From an uncultured Lachnospiraceae bacterium (GTDB lineage: Bacteria > Bacillota > Clostridia > Lachnospirales > Lachnospiraceae), in the NCBI GenBank assembly GCA_947382625.1, contig CANDAG010000023.1, positions 1 to 61,349 on the forward strand: a DNA stretch of 61,349 nucleotides, in the 5' to 3' direction. This document shows, one piece after another, positions 47,887 through 57,015 of the stretch. Each line of letters begins with the position of its first letter. Positions within the stretch are counted from its first letter, which is position 1. A model generated the notes under the pieces. The model was not told the origin of the DNA and ran no database searches. It saw nothing but the letters and a program-made list of their open reading frames with translations. Both the position numbers and the translations under genes were made by a program.

Positions 47887-49663
47887 GCGGTGGTACCTTT
47901 TGATCGTATGGGGATTCATTGTTTTTGCCGGGCTTGTGTTTATTGTAAGCGGGGAGGACAGTATCATTGCGGTCCACGACAATCTGGATCTGTTCATTCC
48001 CCAGTATCAGATGATGAAAAACACTAAAACCTTCTTAAGCCGGGGAGCGGAGGTCCCTTTTCTTGGAGGGATCAGCAGGGATGTGCTGCCGGCGGAATTT
48101 TCCCTGTACACTCTGCTGTATATGCTGCTGCCTGCTTACCCTGCCTATGTGGCAGGATATCTTTTAAGACTTGTGACAGGGCTGTTTTCCAGTATCCTTC
48201 TGGCAAAGGAGCTTTTCGGGGAAAAATATGAGGGCTATAAGCCGCTGGTCTGGATTCTGGGGTTGGCCTACGGCGCCCTTAATGTATTTCCCAACTTTGG
48301 GATCTGCTTTGCTTCTATTCCGCTGGTAGTATGGCTGGTCTGCAAAATCTGCAAAAAGCCGGCAGTCAAATGGTATGTGCTGCTGTTTTTTTATCCTGTT
48401 CTTTCCTATTTTTCCTACTTTGGTCTTTTTATTCTGGCGTATATGGCTGTTTTTTTTCTCTGGGCCTGCATAAGGGCCCTGTACTATGCCAAAAAAGGCG
48501 CTGACAGGGAAGGCGAAAGGGACAGGGAGGCACAGAAGAGGATCAAATGTCTGCCGGGGAGGCTCTTTCTTGCCATCTGTGTTCTGGCGGCAGGCTGCAT
48601 TACCTGTGAATACAGGCTTTTCGGGGTTATGCTGTTTGGAGATGAGGTAACGATCCGCTCCACCATGGAGGCGGGCAGCTTTACCTTCAGGGAAATCGTA
48701 AGAACGATCGGGGAGGTATTTGCAAAGGGAATGTTCCATGCGGAGAGCGTGCACACTTATCTGGTGCTGCCGGTGTGTCTCCTTTACTTTTTCCTCCATA
48801 ATTTTGGATATATACGGAAGAAAAACCGGAAAGGGATCTTCCATGACTGGTACAATCTTTTGATGCTGGTGCTGTTTTTTAACAGCGTAGTGTACGGGAT
48901 CTACTATTGGGAAGGGTTTAGGGGCTTTGTGGAGGCCCTGTGCCCGCCCCTTACAGGGTGGCAGTTCAACAGGACGGTTTTTTTCAGCCCTTTTGTCTGG
49001 TACGGGGCGTTCTTTCTGGTGTTGAAGCGGCTTTATGATGACAGGAGAAGGGCGGGAAGGGCACTGGCGAATCTGCTGGCAGTGGCGGCGCTGCTTGTGA
49101 TCGTATTGTCGGGTACCCGTTACAATGATCTGTATCATACCTGCCGGGGGCAGGCCTACCGGATCCTGAGAGGGGCAGAGACGGACCAGCTCAGCTTTGG
49201 AGAGTTTTATTCTGCGGAATTGTTTGCACAGGCAAAGGAAGCAGTGGGATATCAGGGAGAATGGGCGGCCGCCTATGGCTTTTATCCGGCCACTTTAGAG
49301 TATAACGGGATTGCCACCCTGGACGGTTATCTGGGATTTTATTCCCAGGAATATAAGGAAGCCTTTCGCAGAGTGATCGCACCGGCCTTAGAGCGGGTGG
49401 AGGAGAGCCGGGATTATTTTGACACCTGGGGGGCGAGAGCCTATCTCTATTCTGGATCGGAGCTGTCTATTGTAGGCGCGTCCCGGACTTATCAGGTGGA
49501 GGATAAGGATATTTATATTGACACGGAGGCTTTTAGGTCTCTGGGAGGGAAATATCTCTTTTCAAGGATAGAGCTTGGTAACGCAGAGGAGGCGGGCTTT
49601 ACGCTGGAAGGGGTTTTTACCCATGAAGCATCGCCCTACACCTTATATGTGTACAGGGCGTAG
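47870..49663 (+). CDS. Multispanning membrane protein, DUF6044/YkoS-like
   Basis: About 597 residues with some ten hydrophobic helices, mainly in residues 8-420 (for example YLLIVWGFIVFAGLVFIVSG, FFYPVLSYFSYFGLFILAYM), and a large extracellular C-terminal part (about 420-597). An acidic motif, IAVHDNLDLFIPQYQM, follows the first helix, as in GT-C type enzymes. The frame is open upstream, but a GTG at 47870 with GGGGAGG before it and overlap with the GT2 gene is the natural start. A GT2 plus such a membrane protein is the arrangement of B. subtilis ykoT-ykoS; I make that comparison from memory. It may transfer a lipid-linked sugar outside the cell. Confidence 0.75.
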   Translation: MKKLAERWYLLIVWGFIVFAGLVFIVSGEDSIIAVHDNLDLFIPQYQMMKNTKTFLSRGAEVPFLGGISRDVLPAEFSLYTLLYMLLPAYPAYVAGYLLRLVTGLFSSILLAKELFGEKYEGYKPLVWILGLAYGALNVFPNFGICFASIPLVVWLVCKICKKPAVKWYVLLFFYPVLSYFSYFGLFILAYMAVFFLWACIRALYYAKKGADREGERDREAQKRIKCLPGRLFLAICVLAAGCITCEYRLFGVMLFGDEVTIRSTMEAGSFTFREIVRTIGEVFAKGMFHAESVHTYLVLPVCLLYFFLHNFGYIRKKNRKGIFHDWYNLLMLVLFFNSVVYGIYYWEGFRGFVEALCPPLTGWQFNRTVFFSPFVWYGAFFLVLKRLYDDRRRAGRALANLLAVAALLVIVLSGTRYNDLYHTCRGQAYRILRGAETDQLSFGEFYSAELFAQAKEAVGYQGEWAAAYGFYPATLEYNGIATLDGYLGFYSQEYKEAFRRVIAPALERVEESRDYFDTWGARAYLYSGSELSIVGASRTYQVEDKDIYIDTEAFRSLGGKYLFSRIELGNAEEAGFTLEGVFTHEASPYTLYVYRA

Positions 49664-49691
49664 GAACAAAGATATAAGGTAAACCAAAGCA

Positions 49692-50564
49692 ATGAATAAT
49701 CTGTATGAATATATTGACCCCATAACATTGCCCTATGAGGCGTTCTGTTTTGACAGCGCTTCCTCTAAGTGTCCGATCCCGGCCCACTGGCATTATTACG
49801 TGGAGCTGCTTTATGTTCTGGAGGGGAGGGTAAGGGTCTCCATAGACAATAAGGTTAGGATCTGCCCGGAGGGGACGGTCATATTTTTCCCGCCGAAATC
49901 TGTACACGCTATCGATGCGTTTGATGCGGCTGAGCATATGCGATATTATGTGATCAAATTTGACCCGGGAAGCCTTCCCCACGGGAAGACGGATGACTTG
50001 AATCTCAGGTCATCCCTTTACGGGATCAATACGGATGTCTACCCCTGCTGTTTTGAGACTGGGAAGGTCAGGGAAATGAAGCTGTTTGCCCTGTTCGAGG
50101 AGGTTTTGGAGGAGTATAGGACCAAGGATTATGCCGGTACCATGATCCTCACAGCAGATATCTGCAAGATCATGGGGAAGCTGCTCAGGTGCTGGCAAAA
50201 GGAAGGCTATCTTCTTCCGGCCCCCGGCGTCCATCCTCTTTATGAGCTTAGCTTTGACCGGATCCTGGAGTATATCGACAGCCATTATTTTGAAGAGCTG
50301 ACGGTGGAAAAGCTATCGTCCATGTGTAATATGTCACACTCCACCTTTTCCATGAATTTTTACCGCAGATACGGAAAGACCTGTAAGGAGTACATCACCG
50401 CAACCCGCATCAATGCGGCTGAAAATATGCTGCTTTTTTCAAAGTATGATGTGGCGTTTATTGCCCAGGAGGTGGGGTATTCTGACTGCAGCTATTTTAT
50501 ACGGTGTTACAAAAAGCTTAAGGGCGTTACCCCGGGGCAGGTCCGCCGGAGAAACAACGGATAA
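49692..50564 (+). CDS. AraC family transcriptional regulator
   Basis: A 290-residue regulator with a cupin sensor (about 28-110: PAHWHYYVELLYVLEGRVRV and GTVIFFPPKSVHAID) and a C-terminal AraC double HTH (about 190-287: YFEELTVEKLSSMCNMSHST, then DVAFIAQEVGYSDCSYFIRC and KKLKGVTPGQVR). It probably senses a sugar. The last codons (NNG and stop) are encoded by copy c of the 38-nt palindromic repeat. The ATG has ATAAGG upstream. It converges on the beta-mannosidase gene, which is a plausible target. Confidence 0.9.
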   Translation: MNNLYEYIDPITLPYEAFCFDSASSKCPIPAHWHYYVELLYVLEGRVRVSIDNKVRICPEGTVIFFPPKSVHAIDAFDAAEHMRYYVIKFDPGSLPHGKTDDLNLRSSLYGINTDVYPCCFETGKVREMKLFALFEEVLEEYRTKDYAGTMILTADICKIMGKLLRCWQKEGYLLPAPGVHPLYELSFDRILEYIDSHYFEELTVEKLSSMCNMSHSTFSMNFYRRYGKTCKEYITATRINAAENMLLFSKYDVAFIAQEVGYSDCSYFIRCYKKLKGVTPGQVRRRNNG

Positions 50565-50590
50565 CACGCCTTGCCGGTTATCCTTATGTT
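50553..50590 (-). repeat. 38-nt palindromic dispersed repeat, copy c
   Basis: On the minus strand AACATAAGGATAACCGGC then AAG then GCGTGTTATCCGTTGTT. The outer stem GGATAAC/GTTATCC is perfect here. It overlaps the end of the araC-type gene, including the stop codon. Confidence 0.8.
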
Positions 50591-50625
50591 AAACTGAAAA
50601 TGACTGCAGGCGGCCTTTTGTCTGC

Positions 50626-50661
50626 AAAAAGCGCACCGGCCAAAGGGGAGCCGGTGCGTTT
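50626..50661 (-). terminator. Terminator of the beta-mannosidase gene (bidirectional)
   Basis: GCGCACCGGC pairs with GCCGGTGCG around CAAAGGGGA. On the minus strand the stem is followed by CTTTTTG; on the plus strand by TTTCAT, so it can also end the araC-type transcript. Confidence 0.85.
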
Positions 50662-50720
50662 CATAAATCAATAAGCTGGTACGCAAAGCGTGAGAGCGTT
50701 TGATCATCTCAGAATCTTAG

Positions 50721-53462
50721 TTAGCACTCTGCACTTTCGTAAATACTTCTTACCCGGTAGGCGCCGGAAACAAGGGTACCGTCATCGGTGAAATCCCGGC
50801 TGCCTAAGATCTTAAAGGTTCTGGTTCCCGCTTCCATATCCACAAAGTTATCATCCAGACGCAGAACCCCGTTTTTGGTCTCCACGCTGACGGCTTTTGC
50901 GTAATTTTCTGCGGTCACGGTTACAGTATCTCCCTCCACGGAAACCGTAAGCTTGGGATCTGCAAAGGCATAGTGCTTGGGAGCGCAGAATAAGGTTGTG
51001 CCGGAGGAGATCACGCTGCCGTTTACGGTCAGGGAATATTCCAGGTGAACCTTTAAAGGATCCTCCCCGTTAAAATCAAGGTGGGGAAGCCATACGCCGC
51101 CGTAGGCAGGAGCAGTTACCTCAAACTGTCCTTCCCGGAGAATGGAGGAGTCCGGCATACGTAAGGACCATTTAACGATTCCACTTACCGGCTCTGCCGT
51201 CTCGTTTGCCACATGCAGGTCAGCGCTTAAGTCAATAGGCTTAGGGAGGGTGTTGGGGTAGGGCTTCTGATCAACCTCACCGTGCTCCTCACAGGAGAGA
51301 AGGACGGGGGCGAACATGCGCTTTTCCGCATACTGCAGCGCTTTCCAGTTCCCATAATAGTCAACGCTGGCCCAGGAGGCTACCGGCCAGATATCGTTTA
51401 GCTGCCACACAACAGTGCCCATACAGGTGCCCCGGAAGCGTCTGAAATGCTCGACACCATAGCGGATGGCTTCTGCCTGGAGAAGCTGTGAGCAGTAGAG
51501 CAGCTCGTCAAAATTCTTCGGGTACAGGTAGGTCTGGGCAATGTAATTCATGATCTTACCGTTGGCGGCAGTATTTCTCTGGTGCATTTCCATTACCCGC
51601 GAGAAGATATTCCGGTCCCCTTCCTCTGTAAAACGGCGGATGGTCTGCAGGGCAGGGAAGGACTGGAAGCCGAATTCCGACAAAAAACGATAGTGGTGTT
51701 TTCTGTATGCGGTAAAGGGCTCATTGCCGTGCCATACCCCCCAATAGTGGACATCGCCCACATTTTCCGCATTGCTGTTTTCGAAGTTTCCTCCTGAGGA
51801 AGGAGAGGAGGGCCAGTAAAAGGCCTGGGGATCTTCTTCCTTTACGATTTTGGGGATAATATATTCATAAAGGCGGATATAGTCATAGTACTGCTTTTTG
51901 GACTTGGGCCATGCAAGCATCTCGTACTGGGTCTCCATCTCATTATTGCCGCACCATAAGCCCATGCAGGGATGAGAACGGAGCCTGCGGATATTGTGGC
52001 GGATCTCTGCGGAAACATTGGCTTCAAAGGCATCGTCCAGCTCATAGGAGGCACAGGCAAACATAAAATCCTGCCATACGATCAGGCCTCTTTCATCGCA
52101 AACATCATAAAAGAAATCATCAGGAAAATAACCGCCGCCCCAGATACGGATACAGTTGTAATGGGATTCCTGGGCAGAGGCCAGCAGCATATCCGTGCGT
52201 GCTCTGGTCTGTCTGGTCAGGATATTGTCCTCAGGGATGTAATCTGCGCCCATGGCGAAGATCTGCAGGCCGTTCACCTCAAAGGCAAAGTTGCGTCCGG
52301 GAAGCTTTTTTTCCTTCCGGTCTGTAATGATCATCTTCTTTTCTCCGCGAGCCATGATCATATTGCTGCCGTCATCCAGGTCCTCTGTCTGATCCTTCAT
52401 ATGCTCATCGAAAACCTCGTCCGGCATGGGATCTGTGTTGACGGTCATGGTGCGCAGTCCGATCCGCTTCTCCCAGCTGTCTAAGGGGCTTTCTCCGCTT
52501 CCCTCTGCAGGCATGAGTAAAGCCCTGACCTCATACAGGGGCTGATCCCCGTAGCCGTTGGGCCACCACAATTGAGGATCAGTGATGGTGGCGGTGACAC
52601 GGATATGATTGCTCTTAAGGCCGCAGCCTGCCCCGGTTAAATTTGAGGAAGGGGCGGTGTCCGTAAAGGAGTCTATAGGAGCGCTTTCCGCCACCAGGGA
52701 GGTCCCGTCAGGGGAGGTTACAAGGAGGGCCAGGCGAACCTTTTCGGAGGAAGCCTCGGGCATCCATTCAATTTCGGCATCTGCAGTCAGCTGAACAGAG
52801 GAGACAACATTTCCGTGTACATTCCTGGCAGTGACGGTATGCTCCTGGCCTAAATAAACCTGTGCGATACGTGCCGTCCGATAAGATGAGACAGAAACCT
52901 CACGGAAAATACCGGCATCCGGAAGCCGGCAGCCCCAGTCCCATCCAAACATGCAGGCAGCCTTGCGCAGATGGGGAAATCCCGGCATGGCATCGCCAGA
53001 ACCGCCTACAGGGCATTTTTCATTTTCTGCCGCGATAAAGCGGGTGGGGGAGTGAAGGATCACCTTCAGCTGATAAAGGGATTCCTCAGTACCTTCCATT
53101 ACAAGGGGAGTGATATCGTATTCCCAGGCCCGGTTCATATTATTGGCGGAGCCAAGATGCTGTCCGTCCAGATAGACATCTGCCAGCGTGTCGATGCCGT
53201 CAAAACGAAGGAACAGGCGATCCGCTTCCCGCTCCTTGTCCGGAATGGAAAAAGAGGTCTCATATACGAAGTCATTTTCCATAAGCTTCAGCGCTGTGAG
53301 CTCATTGTCACGGTAATGAGGATCCGGCATCAGTCCTTTTTCCAGAAGGGTCCCGTATACGGTAGAGGGAACCCTGGTTTCAATGGGAGTCTCCGGGATC
53401 TGATATACATTTTCTCCGAGAATGGTCAGAGTCCAGTTGTTTTGTAAACTCATATGTGTCAT
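50721..53462 (-). CDS. Glycoside hydrolase family 2, beta-mannosidase
   Basis: A 913-residue GH2 enzyme with no signal peptide. It has the N-terminal sugar-binding jelly roll (to about 180; RLFLRFDGIDTLADVYLDGQ then HLGSANNMNRAWEYDI), Ig-like domains, the TIM barrel and C-terminal beta domains. FGWDWGCRLPDAGIFREV near 165 is typical of beta-mannosidases. The acid/base Glu is in LWCGNNEMETQY near 480 and the nucleophile Glu in FLSEFGFQSFPAL near 575. It releases mannose from short beta-mannosides inside the cell. The ATG at 53462 has AGGAGGAAAG before it; an upstream ATG in frame at 53504 lacks one. The convergent AraC regulator is a likely controller. Confidence 0.93.
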   Translation of the reverse strand: MTHMSLQNNWTLTILGENVYQIPETPIETRVPSTVYGTLLEKGLMPDPHYRDNELTALKLMENDFVYETSFSIPDKEREADRLFLRFDGIDTLADVYLDGQHLGSANNMNRAWEYDITPLVMEGTEESLYQLKVILHSPTRFIAAENEKCPVGGSGDAMPGFPHLRKAACMFGWDWGCRLPDAGIFREVSVSSYRTARIAQVYLGQEHTVTARNVHGNVVSSVQLTADAEIEWMPEASSEKVRLALLVTSPDGTSLVAESAPIDSFTDTAPSSNLTGAGCGLKSNHIRVTATITDPQLWWPNGYGDQPLYEVRALLMPAEGSGESPLDSWEKRIGLRTMTVNTDPMPDEVFDEHMKDQTEDLDDGSNMIMARGEKKMIITDRKEKKLPGRNFAFEVNGLQIFAMGADYIPEDNILTRQTRARTDMLLASAQESHYNCIRIWGGGYFPDDFFYDVCDERGLIVWQDFMFACASYELDDAFEANVSAEIRHNIRRLRSHPCMGLWCGNNEMETQYEMLAWPKSKKQYYDYIRLYEYIIPKIVKEEDPQAFYWPSSPSSGGNFENSNAENVGDVHYWGVWHGNEPFTAYRKHHYRFLSEFGFQSFPALQTIRRFTEEGDRNIFSRVMEMHQRNTAANGKIMNYIAQTYLYPKNFDELLYCSQLLQAEAIRYGVEHFRRFRGTCMGTVVWQLNDIWPVASWASVDYYGNWKALQYAEKRMFAPVLLSCEEHGEVDQKPYPNTLPKPIDLSADLHVANETAEPVSGIVKWSLRMPDSSILREGQFEVTAPAYGGVWLPHLDFNGEDPLKVHLEYSLTVNGSVISSGTTLFCAPKHYAFADPKLTVSVEGDTVTVTAENYAKAVSVETKNGVLRLDDNFVDMEAGTRTFKILGSRDFTDDGTLVSGAYRVRSIYESAEC

Positions 53463-53554
53463 ATTGCTTTCCTCCTGATTAGAAGTTCCGTTGTTTGATT
53501 CCATTGTAATGGTAATTGGTTTTTCAGGGTAAAAATAACCTCTGATAAAATAGG

Positions 53555-53583
53555 AAAAACCTCCGAAGAACAGAAACGGAGGT
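53555..53583 (-). terminator. Terminator of the dnaD-dnaI-prs operon
   Basis: On the minus strand GACCTCCG pairs with CGGAGGTT around TTTCTGTTCTT, followed by TTTCC. Confidence 0.85.
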
Positions 53584-53633
53584 CTTTTGCCTGTAAGATG
53601 TATGAGAAATATGGCGGCGTCCGGCCGGTCCGG

Positions 53634-54824
53634 TCAGTCGATCTTTTCTCCGGCTTTGTATCTGGCAACCGCTCTCTGGATGCGCTCGTTGGGATCTAAC
53701 AGATCGCTGATGGAGGCATCGTGGTTTAAGGTATCGATCAGGTAGGCGATATATTTGCTCATATCGCAGTCAATGTACCACTCCCGTTTAAGCAGCTCAG
53801 GGGTCTGGTAAACAAGGTTGGTGGTAAGCACCCGGTCGATCATGCCGCTTTCATAGGCTCTGTCAAACTTCTCGAGACCGTTGGTAAACAGGCCGAAGGT
53901 GGCGCAGATGAAGATCTTGCGTGCTTTCCGTTCCTTTAAGGCCGTGGCCACCTCAAGTACACTCTCGCCGGAGGAGATCATGTCATCGATGATGACCATA
54001 TCCTTGCCCTCCACGGAGGATCCCAGAAACTCGTGGGCAACAATGGGGTTACGGCCGTTGATAATGCGGGTGTAATCCCTTCTCTTATAGAACATACCCA
54101 TATCCAGTCCCAGGACATTGGCCATATAGATGGCACGGCTCATGCCGCCTTCGTCAGGGCTGATGATCATCATGTGGCCGGAGTCGATGGCAAGATCGGT
54201 CACATGCTTTAAAAGTCCCTTTACAAACTGATAAATGGGCTGAACGGTTTCAAAGCCATGCAGGGGGATGGCGTTCTGTACTCTGGGGTCGTGGGCGTCA
54301 AAGGTAATGATGTTGTCCACTCCCATGGAGACCATTTCCTGAAGGGCAAGAGCACAGTCAAGAGACTCTCTTGCCGTTCTTTTATGCTGGCGGCTTTCGT
54401 AGAGATAGGGCATGATGACAGTGATGCGTCTGGCCTTTCCGCCTACGGCGGCGATGATCCGCTTTAAGTCCTGATAGTGATCATCCGGGGACATGTGGTT
54501 TTCATGTCCGCACAGAGAATAGGTCAGGCTGTAGTTGGCTACATCCACCAGAAGATAAAGGTCGGTTCCGCGGACAGATTCCAGGATCATGCCCTTAGCC
54601 TCCCCGGAGCCGAAACGGGGAACATTTGCCTTAAGTATGTAGGATTCTCTCTGGTATCCGGCGAATGCAAGGCTTTCCTTGTGTTCGCTTTCACGTTCCG
54701 TACGCCATTTTACCAGATAGTTGTCTACCTTTTCTCCCAGGGCACGGCATCCCTCTAAGGGAATCATACCCAGGGATCCGACAGGGATGGTTTCCAGATT
54801 TCTTTTTTCTTCGCGCTGTGCCAT
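53634..54824 (-). CDS. prs: Ribose-phosphate pyrophosphokinase
   Basis: A 396-residue PRPP synthetase, longer than the roughly 315-residue classical enzyme because of an N-terminal extension of about 60-80 residues, a form common in clostridia. Catalytic features: LYLLVDVANYSLTYSLCGHE near 91, IMPYLYESRQHKRTARESLD near 139 (the ATP-binding flexible loop), FDAHDPRVQNAIP near 174, and the PRPP-binding loop VIIDDMISSGESV near 277. It makes PRPP for nucleotide, His and Trp synthesis. It starts 9 bp after dnaI, with GTGAGGT upstream, so it is the last gene of the dnaD-dnaI-prs operon. Confidence 0.92.
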   Translation of the reverse strand: MAQREEKRNLETIPVGSLGMIPLEGCRALGEKVDNYLVKWRTERESEHKESLAFAGYQRESYILKANVPRFGSGEAKGMILESVRGTDLYLLVDVANYSLTYSLCGHENHMSPDDHYQDLKRIIAAVGGKARRITVIMPYLYESRQHKRTARESLDCALALQEMVSMGVDNIITFDAHDPRVQNAIPLHGFETVQPIYQFVKGLLKHVTDLAIDSGHMMIISPDEGGMSRAIYMANVLGLDMGMFYKRRDYTRIINGRNPIVAHEFLGSSVEGKDMVIIDDMISSGESVLEVATALKERKARKIFICATFGLFTNGLEKFDRAYESGMIDRVLTTNLVYQTPELLKREWYIDCDMSKYIAYLIDTLNHDASISDLLDPNERIQRAVARYKAGEKID

Positions 54825-54833
54825 GCAGGTACC

Positions 54834-55805
54834 TCACTTTCTGTTTTGAAGTCGTTTTTTGAGCATCCGGATATCGATTCCGGTAAATTTACATATATGG
54901 TATTGATTTGTTATCCGGGAAAAAACCCGGTCCGAATAGCGGTTCCGTATATCTTCCAGAGACAGGTTTGTTGATATAATGGTGGATTTTTTGTTCAGAT
55001 GCCTTCCATTTAAAAGAGAAAATAATACGGAGGGGGCTATATTTTTGGTGTATTCCGTCCCTAAGTCATCAATGATCAAAAGATCGCAGCTGTGCAGATC
55101 GTCATGGAAGCCTGCGCTGTCCTCTCTGTTTTTGTAATCGAACATGTTTCTGGATAAAAGCTCAAAGAGTCCGGCGGCGCTGAAATAAATGACGGAATGG
55201 CCGCTCTCGATCAGCTCTTTGGCCACGCAGCCGGATAAAAAAGACTTGCCTGTCCCTACTGTACCATAAAAAAATAAATTTTGATAGTCCGTATCAAAGG
55301 TTTTTATAAAATTTCTGCATTCCATTACCGCTTTCTGGAAACGTTCTAAATCCTCTCCCTGATAATAGTCGTAGGAGAGGGTGTCAAAATTTTCGATGGC
55401 AAGCATATCCTGAATACCGGACTGCTCGTAAAGCAGCCGTATAATGGCCTGTTTAAAGCAATGACATTTCTGACCGCCGATATAGCCCGTGTCCTTACAG
55501 TCCGGGCAGTCATAAACAGGACGTAAGTAGTCGGCGGGATAGCCTGCCGCGGTAAGAAGCTGTTCCTTCCGGCGGGAAAGGCCGGCGATGGAGGCCTTCA
55601 GATCCTTAAGGGCATTCTCGTCTCCCTCCAAAAGCTTCTTTCCATGGGCGATGGAGGAAGAGGCGATTTCATCGGACAGCTTCCGGTAGCCTTCCACCTG
55701 CTCGTAGACTAAGGCGGTGCGCTCCTCTAGAAGGTGGCGGTTTTTGATCTGCCGCTCCTCATATTCCCGCATAATGGAATTATATTGGGTATTTGTCAGT
55801 GACAC
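54834..55805 (-). CDS. dnaI: DnaI/DnaC-type helicase loader ATPase
   Basis: A 323-residue AAA+ protein. Residues 1-95 are helical, followed by a zinc motif CPDCKDTGYIGGQKCHC (about 99-115). The ATPase core has Walker A FFYGTVGTGKSFLSGCV near 177, Walker B LLIIDDLGTEYTKN near 240 and sensor region TIISTNLSLEDI then RYSDRVFSRI near 278-297 with the arginine finger. It loads the replicative helicase with DnaD and relatives. The start has AGGAGAT upstream. It sits 10 bp after dnaD. Confidence 0.93.
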   Translation of the reverse strand: MSLTNTQYNSIMREYEERQIKNRHLLEERTALVYEQVEGYRKLSDEIASSSIAHGKKLLEGDENALKDLKASIAGLSRRKEQLLTAAGYPADYLRPVYDCPDCKDTGYIGGQKCHCFKQAIIRLLYEQSGIQDMLAIENFDTLSYDYYQGEDLERFQKAVMECRNFIKTFDTDYQNLFFYGTVGTGKSFLSGCVAKELIESGHSVIYFSAAGLFELLSRNMFDYKNREDSAGFHDDLHSCDLLIIDDLGTEYTKNIAPSVLFSLLNGRHLNKKSTIISTNLSLEDIRNRYSDRVFSRITNQYHICKFTGIDIRMLKKRLQNRK

Positions 55806-55815
55806 AGTAAATCTC

Positions 55816-56871
55816 CTAGTTGCTCAGGATTTCTTTTTCCAGAGCATCGAAATCATAGTCGGTATGTAAAAACTGGTTAAAGGCATTGTTTCCAAAGGAA
55901 CCGGCACCCTGGGCGGCTTTGCCGGAGGGCCTTGCGGCTTTGTTTTTGGCGTATGCGTCATCTAAGGCTCTGATATCAGCCTTGTGGCGGACCTGCTGCC
56001 TGCTCCAATTGCCCAGGATCCTGTCCGCATATTCAAAGCGATGCTTGTCCGTAGCCATTACGGTGCGGCGGCAGGCTTCCAGGATAATATCCTGGGTAAA
56101 GCCGTATTCCTTTACCCATTTCAGGGCAAAATCGGCCTCCGCCTTGGTAGGGGTGCCCGATTTACCCAGAGCCTTCATAACAGTGTATACGATCTTGTCA
56201 TATTTGCCGGAGAGCCTGGCGGCATCCTTGGGAGTAGTGATCCCCTCCTGGGCCCAGCTTACGGCAACCTTTTCTATGTAGCGGAAGTCCTTTTTGCCCT
56301 TGTCCACGCAATACTGGATCAGGTAATCGATCAGATCCTCCGAAAAGCCGAGACGGTCGGAAAAGAACAAAATGGTGTTGATCTCTGTGGGGCTTAAGGG
56401 TCTGCCGATATATTGCTCTGCAACAAAAAGAAGCTGGGCAGTTTCTTCTCTTTCCTTAAACTCCTTCAGCTGGTCAAGACTGTAGGAGGGAACGGAATAC
56501 CCTGTCTGGGAAGCCTCCGTTCTGGCAGGAAGATGCACAAAGGAAACAACAGGGGCGCTCTCGGACGGAGCTTTCCCGGAAAGCTCCAAAAGCCGGATCC
56601 CCGAAAGACTTTTACCCTCCTCGTATTCAAGACTGAGCAGATGCTCCTTTTCCCAGTATTTGAGAGCCCTCAGCACATCCTTTTCCGTATAGTTAAACAG
56701 ATCTGCCATGTCGGATATACTGGTAGGCAGACCCGCCTCCGTCATGCGGAGCAGATACAGATAAATTTTGAGCTGGGCATCGTTGGCATCCTTCATATAC
56801 TTGTCAATGAAGAGATTGGACACAGCAGTCATACCCGCATAGTTTTCCCGATAAATTTTTAAGCACCCCAT
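55816..56871 (-). CDS. dnaD: DnaD domain replication protein
   Basis: A 351-residue primosome protein. Residues about 10-85 form the winged-helix DDBH1-type domain (MTAVSNLFIDKYMKDANDAQ, then SISDMADLFNYTEKDVLRAL). Two DDBH2 repeats follow: about 150-205 (YIGRPLSPTEINTILFFSDR, with YIEKVAVSWAQEGI) and about 230-295 (TKAEADFALKWVKEYGFTQD with RFEYADRILGNW). It acts in helicase loading at origins and restart. The ATG at 56871 follows AGGGTGAAAATT; a GTG at 56895 lacks a ribosome site. It heads the dnaD-dnaI-prs operon, with DnaA-box-like repeats about 120 bp upstream. Confidence 0.9.
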   Translation of the reverse strand: MGCLKIYRENYAGMTAVSNLFIDKYMKDANDAQLKIYLYLLRMTEAGLPTSISDMADLFNYTEKDVLRALKYWEKEHLLSLEYEEGKSLSGIRLLELSGKAPSESAPVVSFVHLPARTEASQTGYSVPSYSLDQLKEFKEREETAQLLFVAEQYIGRPLSPTEINTILFFSDRLGFSEDLIDYLIQYCVDKGKKDFRYIEKVAVSWAQEGITTPKDAARLSGKYDKIVYTVMKALGKSGTPTKAEADFALKWVKEYGFTQDIILEACRRTVMATDKHRFEYADRILGNWSRQQVRHKADIRALDDAYAKNKAARPSGKAAQGAGSFGNNAFNQFLHTDYDFDALEKEILSN

Positions 56872-56913
56872 AATTTTCACCCTAATTTTTTTCACGAATC
56901 AAAAGTAAAATGA

Positions 56914-56919
56914 ATTATA
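56914..56919 (-). promoter_or_regulatory. -10 element of the dnaD-dnaI-prs operon
   Basis: Minus strand: perfect TATAAT (complement of 56914-56919), about 43 bases before the dnaD ATG. The -35 at 17-bp spacing reads TTTCAT and is weak, which suits an activated promoter. Confidence 0.55.
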
Positions 56920-56988
56920 GCACAGGCTTCTTCAAAATGAAATAGGAAAATTTTCTGTAAATACCGGGTTTTGGGTGTTTTCAAAAAT

Positions 56989-57015
56989 TGTGGATATTGT
57001 GGAAAATGTGGATAG
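56989..57015 (-). promoter_or_regulatory. Three abutting DnaA-box-like 9-mers upstream of dnaD
   Basis: On the plus strand TGTGGATAT, TGTGGAAAA, TGTGGATAG without any gap; on the minus strand they read CTATCCACA, TTTTCCACA and ATATCCACA. The middle one fits the consensus TTWTNCACA and the others differ at one base. They lie about 70-95 bp upstream of the -10 of the helicase-loader operon and end at the stop of murC. Confidence 0.65.
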
